From CAIKMD01 sp036490955 (GTDB lineage: Bacteria; Pseudomonadota; Alphaproteobacteria; ATCC43930; CGMCC-115725), in assembly GCA_036490955.1 (NCBI GenBank), contig DASXCX010000316.1:1-12398 (forward strand): a stretch of 12,398 nt of DNA. Direction: 5' to 3'. The notes under the pieces are model-generated. The model ran no database searches. It worked only from the letters and a program-made list of their open reading frames with translations, and was not told the DNA's origin. The position numbers and the translations under genes were made by a program. Below are positions 1 to 5,631 of this stretch, piece by piece; positions within the stretch are counted from its first letter, which is position 1, and every line of letters starts with the position of its first letter.

Positions 1-1
1 G

Positions 2-274
2 CGGCTCTATCACGACGCGGTGACCGGTCCGGACGAGCGCGAGCATCTCAACGCCGGCGCGGACGATGTGATCGCCATCACCGCCAAGGCGATCGGCCAG
101 ACCCCGGACGAGGTGAAGCCCGCGATCGCTTATGCCGACCCCGATGAACGGCTCGATGTGAAGGACATCCTGCATCAGATCGATTGGTTCAAGGAGCAGG
201 GCATGATCAAGGGCGAGGTCGACGCCGATACGGTGATCGACAAGCGCTATGTCATCCCGTTGCCGGTGAAATAG
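2..274 (+). CDS. ABC transporter substrate-binding protein, NMT1/SsuA/TauA type (C-terminal part)
   Basis: The reading frame is open from the left edge and gives the last 90 residues of a protein whose N-terminal part, with any signal peptide, lies outside the window. The visible end has the pattern usual for the C-terminus of NitT/TauT-family periplasmic binding proteins: an 'A..IGQTPDEVKPAIAYAD' stretch, then 'LDVKDILHQIDWFKEQGMIKG' spacing, then an 'IDKRYV' ending. Such proteins capture nitrate, sulfonates, pyrimidine precursors or aromatic acids and pass them to a membrane permease and ATPase. The ligand cannot be told from this fragment. The TauD-like dioxygenase gene starts 27 bases downstream on the same strand, so the two are probably co-transcribed. 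An internal GTG at 20 lies in frame but is not the true start, because the frame continues upstream of it. Confidence 0.8.
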   Translation, partial: RLYHDAVTGPDEREHLNAGADDVIAITAKAIGQTPDEVKPAIAYADPDERLDVKDILHQIDWFKEQGMIKGEVDADTVIDKRYVIPLPVK

Positions 275-301
275 AATGGCGAGCTAGGAAAGGAGCGCGG
301 C

Positions 302-1147
302 ATGGACACCGTCACCGCGACCCGTGTCGAGTTGAGGAAGCTGCATCCGACCATCGGCGCCGAGGTGGTGGGGCTCGATTTGCGGCGGCCGATCGATTCG
401 CCGACCGCGGCGGCGCTGCGCCGGGCGTGGTACGATCATTCCGTTCTGCTCGTCCGCGGCCAGGATCTGACCGACGAGCAGCAGGTCGCCTATGCCGAAG
501 TGTTCGGCCCGCCGATGCTGGCGCATGCGACAAGGCGGCTCGACGGCCGGCCGCAATCGATCATGCTCATTTCCAACATCCGCGAGAACGGCAAGCCGAT
601 CGGCGCGCTGCCCGATGGCGAGATGTTCTTCCACTCCGACCTTTGCTACATCGAGCATCCGGTCGTCGGCACGATGCTTTACGGCGTCGAAGTGCCGTCG
701 GTCGGCGGCGACACGCTGTTTGCGGATCAATATGCGGCTTATGAGACGCTGGCGCCGGCGCTGAAAGCGACGATCGATCCGCTCCGCGCCACCAACCGCT
801 ACGAGATCGGCTACGACGTCACCATCCGCCGCGGCCGCGCCTCGCCCGACGCGCCCGCCTGGACGCATCCGATGGTGCGCATCCATCCGCAGACGGGCAG
901 GAAGGCGCTCTATGTCAATCGCTTGATGACGCATGACATCGAGGGCATGGGAGAGGCGGAGGCCGAAGCGCTCTTGGCGCAGCTCTACGACCACCAGGAG
1001 CAGCCGCGCTTCGTTTACGAGCATCACTGGCGGCCGGGCGACGTCATCCTCTGGGACAATCGCTGCACGTTGCACGCGCGCACCGATTTCAGCCCGAGCG
1101 AGCGCCGTCTCTTACGCCGCATCACCATCGCGAGAGATATCGAGTAG
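302..1147 (+). CDS. TauD/TfdA family Fe(II)/2-oxoglutarate-dependent dioxygenase
   Basis: This 281-residue protein has the usual TauD/TfdA length. The iron-binding facial triad is visible: His111 and Asp113 in 'MFFHSDL', and the distal His258 in 'CTLHARTDF'. Arg269 and Arg273 lie 11 and 15 residues after the distal His, the same offsets as Arg266 and Arg270 of E. coli TauD, which bind 2-oxoglutarate and the taurine sulfonate. 'RPGDVILWDN' before the distal His is also typical. The enzyme should couple oxidative decarboxylation of 2-oxoglutarate to hydroxylation of a small acidic substrate in the cytoplasm. The substrate is unknown: taurine or another sulfonate, a 2,4-D-like ether, or another carboxylate are all possible. 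The ATG at 302 follows an AAGGAG-type ribosome site at about 290-295. The neighbouring ABC binding protein suggests the substrate is imported. Confidence 0.88.
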   Translation: MDTVTATRVELRKLHPTIGAEVVGLDLRRPIDSPTAAALRRAWYDHSVLLVRGQDLTDEQQVAYAEVFGPPMLAHATRRLDGRPQSIMLISNIRENGKPIGALPDGEMFFHSDLCYIEHPVVGTMLYGVEVPSVGGDTLFADQYAAYETLAPALKATIDPLRATNRYEIGYDVTIRRGRASPDAPAWTHPMVRIHPQTGRKALYVNRLMTHDIEGMGEAEAEALLAQLYDHQEQPRFVYEHHWRPGDVILWDNRCTLHARTDFSPSERRLLRRITIARDIE

Positions 1148-1212
1148 TTTCCCTCACTATCCCGTTGACGCTGGGCCCCCGACGGGGAAAGGGTTGGCGT
1201 GAGAGTGCGAGT
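1148..1212. repeat. REP-like intergenic palindromic element, copy A
   Basis: The short gap after the dioxygenase holds a CCCC-GAC-GGGG palindrome (1177-1187), an outer TTTCCC (1148-1153) matching GGGAAA (1185-1190), and a GGAAAGGGTT motif. Read on the minus strand it resembles the interspersed 'CTCACCC..AACCCTCTCCCC' elements found between genes in many proteobacteria. A second relative occurs at 10823-10883 in this window, sharing GGAAAGGGTT and a following GAGAG. It may fold in the mRNA 3' end and act as a weak terminator or stabiliser. There is no T run, so I do not call a terminator. Confidence 0.45.
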
Positions 1213-1232
1213 CACCGACGATCCGAGGAATC

Positions 1233-1853
1233 ATGGCCGAAGAACATGAACAACACAAAGAGTCGCGCGTCGAGGCGCTGGCGGAGAAGCTGATCGACGG
1301 CGACAAGACCGATGAGACGACGCCGAAATGGGTCAGCTATGTCGCGCTTTTGACCGGCATCCTCGCTGGCGTCGCGGGCTTCCTCACCGTGCGCGGGACG
1401 ACGCTGACCAACAACGCGATCTATGAAAGCAACCAGGCGGTCCTGGCGCAGGCGCAATCATCCGATAGCTGGAACGAATACCAGGCCGCCAGCATCAAGG
1501 CGCGGATCATCGAGACGCAGCTCAGCGCCAATCCCGGGCTCGATGCGCAAAGCCGCACGACGCTCGAGGCCGCCGCGAAGGGCTTCCGCGATGGCCAGCC
1601 GAAGCTTCAGAGCGATGCGCAGAATTTTGCGAAGACACGCGACGATCATCTGACGCAAGGCACCGGCATGTTGGCGACGCGCGATCTCATCTCCTACGCC
1701 GGTCTCGCGACCCAGCTCGGCATCGCGCTCGCGTCGGTGGCGGCGATGGTGCGCGCGCGCCGCGCGTTCGATGCAGCGGTCCTCGTCGGCGTGATCGGCG
1801 TCGGCATCGCGCTTTACGCGCTCGGCCGCCAATATCTCGGGTCGGTGTTGTAG
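1233..1853 (+). CDS. DUF4337-like membrane protein
   Basis: This 206-residue protein has a charged N-terminal segment (about 1-30), one hydrophobic helix at about 34-54, a polar alanine- and glutamine-rich middle (about 60-148) likely to be helical, and two more hydrophobic helices at about 152-173 and 179-200. The arrangement and the 'SDSWNEYQAASIKA' stretch after the first helix match the DUF4337 family as I remember it. The function of that family is not known. A three-helix inner-membrane protein with the middle segment on one face of the membrane is the most that can be said. The ATG at 1233 follows a GAGG at about 1225-1228. It ends 22 bases before the convergent oxidoreductase gene, so it is probably a single-gene unit behind the palindromic element. 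Confidence 0.72.
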   Translation: MAEEHEQHKESRVEALAEKLIDGDKTDETTPKWVSYVALLTGILAGVAGFLTVRGTTLTNNAIYESNQAVLAQAQSSDSWNEYQAASIKARIIETQLSANPGLDAQSRTTLEAAAKGFRDGQPKLQSDAQNFAKTRDDHLTQGTGMLATRDLISYAGLATQLGIALASVAAMVRARRAFDAAVLVGVIGVGIALYALGRQYLGSVL

Positions 1854-1875
1854 CGGTGCATCGGGCGTCGCGCCG

Positions 1876-2493
1876 TTATTTGCGCTGCATCAGCGCGAAG
1901 GCGATATCGCGGCCCTGGCCGCGCTTCACCGCGAGGTCGATCCACAGCATCGCATAGGGCTCCAAGAGCCGCGCATTGCCGAGCGGCCCGGCATCGACCG
2001 GCTCGAAGCCGAGATCGGCGACCAGCGCCGCGACCGTCGCGCGCTTCGCCGTATCGTCGCCGGCGAAGAACATAACCGGCTTCTGCGCATAGCCGCCGGC
2101 ATCTTCCATGTTGCTGAAGCCGGTGCTGTTGAGCGTCTTGAACACCACCGCATTCTTGGCCCAGCCGGCGACCTGCTCGCCGCCGGACGTGGTGTGTCCG
2201 ACCGCCAGCCCCATGCCTTGCGGCCCGATCGTCAGCGGATTCGTTGCATCGAGGAGGAGTTTCCCCGCGAGATCGCCAGCCGCGGTCAGCGCCGCCGCGG
2301 TCGCTTCCCAGGGCGTCGCGAGGAGGATCGCCTCCGCCGCGCGCGCCGCCTCGGGAACGCTAGCTGTCTTCAAGCCGTCATATTTCGCATCGCCGGGCTG
2401 GCGCACGCCGTAGCTCACGTCATGGCCGCGCCGCGTCCAGGCCTTGCCCAGCGCTTTGCCGACATTGCCGGCGCCGATGACCGCGATTTTCAT
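1876..2493 (-). CDS. NADPH-dependent F420 reductase-like oxidoreductase
   Basis: This 205-residue single Rossmann-domain protein starts with 'MKIAVIGAGNVGKALG', a GxGxxG dinucleotide-binding loop at residues 7-12. Arg31 after the second strand ('SYGVRQP') suggests a preference for NADP. 'LLLDATNPL' (79-87) and 'ARLLEPYAMLWIDLA' near the C-terminus are typical of the F420_oxidored/pyrroline-5-carboxylate reductase-like superfamily. Many proteobacterial members occur in organisms not known to make F420, so the real substrate is unknown. I chose the ATG at 2493 rather than the in-frame one at 2520, because the glycine-rich loop then sits at the usual distance from the start and an AGAGG sits 7 bases upstream. 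It is transcribed divergently from the ankyrin gene, with a 135-base gap. Confidence 0.8.
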   Translation of the reverse strand: MKIAVIGAGNVGKALGKAWTRRGHDVSYGVRQPGDAKYDGLKTASVPEAARAAEAILLATPWEATAAALTAAGDLAGKLLLDATNPLTIGPQGMGLAVGHTTSGGEQVAGWAKNAVVFKTLNSTGFSNMEDAGGYAQKPVMFFAGDDTAKRATVAALVADLGFEPVDAGPLGNARLLEPYAMLWIDLAVKRGQGRDIAFALMQRK

Positions 2494-2628
2494 GGGGTTT
2501 CCTCTATTGCGGATGAGCAACTTAGCGGCGCCGGCCGGACCCGACGAGGGAAGAACGCGAGAAACCGCTTGCCGCGGCGCCCCGGAAGTTTCATCCTTAT
2601 GGTTAACGACCGGGCGAGGGGCTCTGGC

Positions 2629-3264
2629 ATGATCGTTCGTTGCCTCTATAGGCGTGTCGGCTTGGCGCTAGCCGCAATTCTACTCAGCGGCGTCGCGGCG
2701 CATCAGGCCGCGGCCCAAAAAGCGCCGCCGACTCCGTTCACCGGCATTCCCACGGTTCCGAAAACGCTGCCGCTCTTGGGTCATGGCACCATCGACGGCC
2801 AGGTGCTCGCCGCGGCGACACAGGGCGATGCCGGCCAGATCGATTGGGTGATGGCGGCCGGCGGCAATGCCGACGAGGCCGACAAGGACGGCCACACCGC
2901 GCTGATGCGTGCGGCGATGGCGAATTTCAGCGCCGTGGCGCAGGTGCTGCTTGCGCACGAGGCGCGCGTCGATCTGCGCGACAAGCTCGGCGAGACGGCG
3001 CTGCATTGGGCGGCGCAGATGGGCAGCGTCGGCGTGCTGCGCGTGCTGCTCGATTTCCATCCCGATGTCGACGCCGCCGACAGCCGCGGCATCACGCCGC
3101 TGATGCTCGCGGCCAGCCACGGCAAGATCGATGCGGTGCGCCTGCTGCTGCAATACCACGCCGATCCGCGCAAGACCGATTACACTGGCCGCGACGCGCT
3201 CGGCTGGGCGAACAGCAACCCGCGCATCGTCTCGGCGCTGGAGACCGCGACCGCGGCGCGCTGA
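2629..3264 (+). CDS. Exported ankyrin-repeat protein
   Basis: This 211-residue protein begins with an arginine-containing n-region and a hydrophobic stretch (about 10-24) ending in 'AHQAAAQ', a signal peptide with probable cleavage near residue 29 or 30. A proline-rich linker (31-50) follows, then four to five ankyrin repeats of about 33 residues from about 55 to 205. The clearest begin at 'DKDGHTALMRAA', 'DKLGETALHWAA' and 'DSRGITPLMLAA'; the last ('DYTGRDALGWA') is cut short. The fold binds proteins, so this is probably a periplasmic interaction module; small periplasmic ankyrin proteins in proteobacteria have been linked to oxidative stress, but nothing here shows that. The ATG at 2629 follows a GAGGGG 7 bases upstream. 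An in-frame ATG at 2599 would add ten residues. The open frame extends much further upstream but without coding character. Confidence 0.82.
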   Translation: MIVRCLYRRVGLALAAILLSGVAAHQAAAQKAPPTPFTGIPTVPKTLPLLGHGTIDGQVLAAATQGDAGQIDWVMAAGGNADEADKDGHTALMRAAMANFSAVAQVLLAHEARVDLRDKLGETALHWAAQMGSVGVLRVLLDFHPDVDAADSRGITPLMLAASHGKIDAVRLLLQYHADPRKTDYTGRDALGWANSNPRIVSALETATAAR

Positions 3265-3317
3265 TCCGCGCGCGCTCGCCCGTCGGCGGCCCGCACCTTT
3301 CCGATTTTTGTTCGCTT

Positions 3318-3351
3318 CCCTGGACAAGGCGCAAAGCGCCGCGATCCGGGG
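3318..3351. repeat. Imperfect hairpin, REP-like
   Basis: Nested inverted repeats lie in the 200-base gap between the ankyrin and lipoprotein genes: an inner GGCGC-AAA-GCGCC (3328-3340) and an outer CCCTGGA/TCCGGGG pair with one G-T wobble. The wording 'CTGGACAAG...GATCCGGGG' resembles intergenic repeats common in Bradyrhizobium and its relatives, from memory. It may fold in the ankyrin mRNA 3' end. The rest of the gap shows nothing further that I can support. Confidence 0.4.
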
Positions 3352-3464
3352 CCGATCCCTCGATCGATACGCGCGATGCCGGCGCGCAAGGCTTCATTTT
3401 TCGAGCATCTTTCCGACACAAAATTGCCGCGTGTGCATTGGAAAAAATCGGGAAGGGGGTGCCG

Positions 3465-3980
3465 ATGACATTCTGTGCTCGCTCTCGAGGAACAGGGGTT
3501 CTGTTGCGTTGGTCGCTCGCCGCGATGCTGCCGCTCGCGCTCGCCGCTTGCGCCGGTGTCGACACCAAGCCCGACAAACCATTCACGGCGGCGAATGTCT
3601 GCATCGACAGCGCGATCCCCGGCGGCTGGATCCGCACGAACGATTGGCGCGGCAAGGGCTGCGGCCTCGCGGACGAGGCGAGCGCGCATGCCCAGGCGGC
3701 GGGCATCGAGCTCGCCAGCACGGCTGCGCCGCCGAAGGTCAAAGCAAAACCGCCGGCGGATATCAGCCGCGGCGTGAACGCGGTGTCCGAGCGCGGTCCC
3801 AACAATTGGATGACGATCACCGAGCTCGATCGCGTACGGGTCGGCCGCAGCCTCACCGCCTGCGCCGGCGCGGTGCCCGAAGGCTGGACCGAAACTGCGC
3901 GCTATTGGGACAAAGGCCGCTGCGGCAACCCTCCAAAGCCGAGCGAGAAAAACGTGATGCTGATCGAGCGGGTGAAGTAG
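3465..3980 (+). CDS. Lipoprotein with duplicated cysteine-bracketed motif
   Basis: This 171-residue protein has a type II signal peptide: Arg residues, a hydrophobic core, and a lipobox 'LAAC' with the lipidated Cys at 29. The next residues are Ala-Gly, not Asp, so the outer membrane is the likely destination in a Gram-negative cell. The mature part holds two related segments, residues about 43-67 and 130-154. Each begins with Cys, has Pro-x-Gly-Trp 5-6 residues later, a Trp exactly 15 residues after the Cys, and ends in Cys-Gly with the second Cys exactly 20 residues after the first (46/66 and 133/153). A Lys/Pro-rich linker (about 88-100) separates them. Each Cys pair may form a disulfide. 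I do not recognise a named family or function. The ATG at 3465 follows a strong GGAAGGGGG site. Confidence 0.75.
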   Translation: MTFCARSRGTGVLLRWSLAAMLPLALAACAGVDTKPDKPFTAANVCIDSAIPGGWIRTNDWRGKGCGLADEASAHAQAAGIELASTAAPPKVKAKPPADISRGVNAVSERGPNNWMTITELDRVRVGRSLTACAGAVPEGWTETARYWDKGRCGNPPKPSEKNVMLIERVK

Positions 3981-4007
3981 GAGATCAAACTGTAGAGCGC
4001 ATGGTAA

Positions 4008-4069
4008 TGCATTGCTTAAGAGGTAGCGAGCAATGCACGATGGCTTGCGGTTAGATTTCGATGCATTGC
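4008..4069. repeat. TGCATTGC repeat cluster with a perfect 9-bp inverted repeat
   Basis: TGCATTGCT (4008-4016) and AGCAATGCA (4029-4037) form a perfect 9-base inverted repeat around a 12-base loop, and ATGCATTGC recurs in direct orientation at 4061-4069. The cluster lies between the lipoprotein stop and the end of the DUF429-like remnant. It could be a transcript hairpin shared by the convergent units, although there is no T run, or the trace of a past insertion or deletion. Confidence 0.5.
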
Positions 4070-4236
4070 CGCGCGGCCGCGTTGCCAATGCCAATCGGAG
4101 GTGCGGCAAAACCCTTTCGAAGATTCAGAAAATGAATTGTGTTGTGGTCATCTTCACAAATGGCGACGGGCATGCGCTTGCGCTTCGCGATGGCTAGATC
4201 GATGCCAACGAAAAGATCGCCCTTTGCGTCAGTCAC
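4051..4236 (-). pseudogene. Truncated DUF429-like gene remnant downstream of pyrC
   Basis: This 61-codon frame starts at a GTG (4236-4234) that overlaps the pyrC stop (GTGACTGA), the usual sign of translational coupling. Its product has 'GDLFVGIDLAIAKRKRMPV' followed by 'PPIGIGNAAA', which resembles the N-terminal region of DUF429 proteins, an RNase H-fold family with a 'GIDLA' first strand. Members are usually around 200 residues or more, so most of the protein is missing. Codons past the 'GNAAA' point look random and stop at 4051, within the TGCATTGC repeat cluster; I found no continuation in the other minus-strand frames towards 3981. I infer a gene truncated by deletion or rearrangement. 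A genuine short protein is possible but less likely. The family assignment is from memory of its motifs. Confidence 0.5.
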
Positions 4237-5275
4237 GCAAAGCTCTCCACCCGCACTTTTCCCCGCCGAAAAACACCTTCACCGCGCCCGCATCACCTGA
4301 AATCTCCGCCGGCACGGTCCACGTTTCGCGCTTCAGCGTGATGCGCTCTTCGTTCGGCAAGAGGCCATAAAAGCGCGGGCCGTTGAGGGAGGCGAAGGCT
4401 TCGAGCTTGTCCAGCGCGTTCTCTTCGTCGAACACCTGCGCATAGATTTCGAGCGCGGCGGGGGCCGAGAAGATGCCGGCGCAGCCGCAATCCTTCTCCT
4501 TGTCGTGGATCGGATGCGGCGCGCTGTCGGTGCCGAGGAAGAATTTCGCATCGCCCGACACGGCGGCCTGGCGCAGCGCCAGGCGGTGGCTTTCGCGCTT
4601 GGCGACCGGCAGGCAATACATGTGCGGCCGGAGGCCGCCGGCGAAGAGCGCGTTGCGGTTGATGACGAGGTGATGCGCGGTGATCGTCGCGGCGAGGTTC
4701 GTGCCCGCGGCGCGCACGAAATCGACCGCGTCTTTGGTCGTCACATGCTCCAGCACGCTCTTGAGGCCGGGGAAATCCTTGACCAGCTTCGTCAGGTGGC
4801 GCTCGATGAAGACGCGCTCGCGGTCGAAGACGTCGACCGCAGCATCCGTCACCTCGCCATGGATGAGCAGCGGCATGTGTAGCCGCTCCATCGCCGCCAG
4901 CACGGCGCGGCATTTGCCGAGATCGGTCACGCCCGAGGCGGAATTCGTTGTCGCGTTGGCGGGGTAGAGCTTCACCGCCGTGAAGACACCGGATTTGAAG
5001 CCGCGCTCGATCTCCTCGGGCTGCGCATCGTCGGTAAGGTAGCAGGTCATCAGCGGCGTGAATTTGCCCGCGAGCTCGGGCGGGAGCGCCGCGATGATGC
5101 GCGCGCGATAGGCCTCGGCCGCGGCAACGGTCGTCACCGGCGGCACGAGGTTCGGCATGACGATGGCGCGCGCGAAGCTGCGCGCGGTCGACGGCAGCAC
5201 GGCTTTCAGCATCGCGCCGTCGCGCAGATGCACATGCCAATCGTCTGGCCTGCGCAGGGTGAGGGTGTCGGGCAT
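4229..5275 (-). CDS. pyrC: Dihydroorotase, class II
   Basis: The 348-residue product cyclises N-carbamoyl-L-aspartate to dihydroorotate, the third step of de novo pyrimidine synthesis, in the cytoplasm. The metal ligands are all visible: 'DDWHVHLRDG' with His14 and His16, the carbamylated Lys102 in 'AVKLYPANATTNS', His139 in 'LIHGEV', His177 in 'LEHVTT', and the catalytic Asp250 in 'LGTDSAPH'. The last four each fall one position before their E. coli PyrC equivalents, and the length is the same as E. coli PyrC. The active class II form works as a homodimer without aspartate transcarbamoylase. No other pyr gene is in view. The start at 5275 has no clear ribosome site, but a TATAGT box ends 7 bases before it on the minus strand, so the mRNA may be nearly leaderless. 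The stop overlaps the DUF429-like remnant. Confidence 0.96.
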   Translation of the reverse strand: MPDTLTLRRPDDWHVHLRDGAMLKAVLPSTARSFARAIVMPNLVPPVTTVAAAEAYRARIIAALPPELAGKFTPLMTCYLTDDAQPEEIERGFKSGVFTAVKLYPANATTNSASGVTDLGKCRAVLAAMERLHMPLLIHGEVTDAAVDVFDRERVFIERHLTKLVKDFPGLKSVLEHVTTKDAVDFVRAAGTNLAATITAHHLVINRNALFAGGLRPHMYCLPVAKRESHRLALRQAAVSGDAKFFLGTDSAPHPIHDKEKDCGCAGIFSAPAALEIYAQVFDEENALDKLEAFASLNGPRFYGLLPNEERITLKRETWTVPAEISGDAGAVKVFFGGEKCGWRALRD

Positions 5276-5281
5276 GACTGC

Positions 5282-5291
5282 TACTATAAAG
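5282..5291. promoter_or_regulatory. AT-rich -10 candidate shared by divergent genes
   Basis: In the 38-base gap between pyrC and the divergent secreted-protein gene, the only AT-rich stretch is TACTATAAAG. It reads TATAAA on the plus strand and TATAGT on the minus strand, so one box could serve either direction. I see no convincing -35 hexamer on either side, so the call is tentative. Confidence 0.35.
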
Positions 5292-5313
5292 CAACGGCTT
5301 CAGGGAGGGCAGG

Positions 5314-5601
5314 ATGGCTTACGGTCTCACGCGCCAGATGGCGGCAATCGCGGTGCTCGTTGCGACAGGGGCGCTCGCCAGCAGCGTTTCCGCGCAGGCC
5401 GCAATCAAATACGCGGTCCATCGCTTCACCAAGGAAGCGACGGCGCAGAAGCATTGCCCGAAGGACGCGGTCGTCTACAGCACCGGCCATAACGGCGTCT
5501 ATTTCCTCAAAGGCGATCCGAAATACGGCCATATCAAGAACGTCTGGTATGTCTGCCGCAAGGAAGCCGATCACGGCGGCTGGCATCTCCAGGCGCATTA
5601 G
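5314..5601 (+). CDS. Small secreted protein with one cysteine pair
   Basis: This 95-residue protein has an N-terminal signal peptide (hydrophobic about 9-22, cleavage likely after 'SVSAQA', residue 29). The mature part is about 66 residues and contains 'YAVHRFTKEATAQKHCP', a 'DAVVYSTGHNGVYFLKGD' stretch and 'YVCRKEA'. Cys48 and Cys81 could form a single disulfide. Similar small exported proteins with a 'QKHCP.D.VVW' pattern and a 'YVC.KEA' ending are common in Hyphomicrobiales, and none that I know of has an assigned function. The ATG at 5314 follows a CAGGGAGGG ribosome site at about 5301-5309. It is transcribed away from pyrC and converges on the persulfide dioxygenase gene, ending 30 bases short of it. 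Confidence 0.78.
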   Translation: MAYGLTRQMAAIAVLVATGALASSVSAQAAIKYAVHRFTKEATAQKHCPKDAVVYSTGHNGVYFLKGDPKYGHIKNVWYVCRKEADHGGWHLQAH

Positions 5602-5631
5602 CGCTTCGGCATCGCTCCACCCGGGGTGCGC

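Noticed and set aside
284..1075. Long open frame on the minus strand opposite the dioxygenase gene.
   Set aside because: It is a GC-skew shadow: arginine- and alanine-rich, no family resemblance, and the plus-strand gene has all catalytic motifs.
2194..2628. Upstream extension of the ankyrin frame by 145 codons.
   Set aside because: It runs antisense through the oxidoreductase gene, and a signal peptide with a good ribosome site begins at 2629.
3376..3468. A 30-codon frame ending in an ATGA overlap with the lipoprotein start, as a possible leader peptide.
   Set aside because: No ribosome site, no recognisable composition, and an ATGA overlap can arise by chance; the lipoprotein has its own strong ribosome site.
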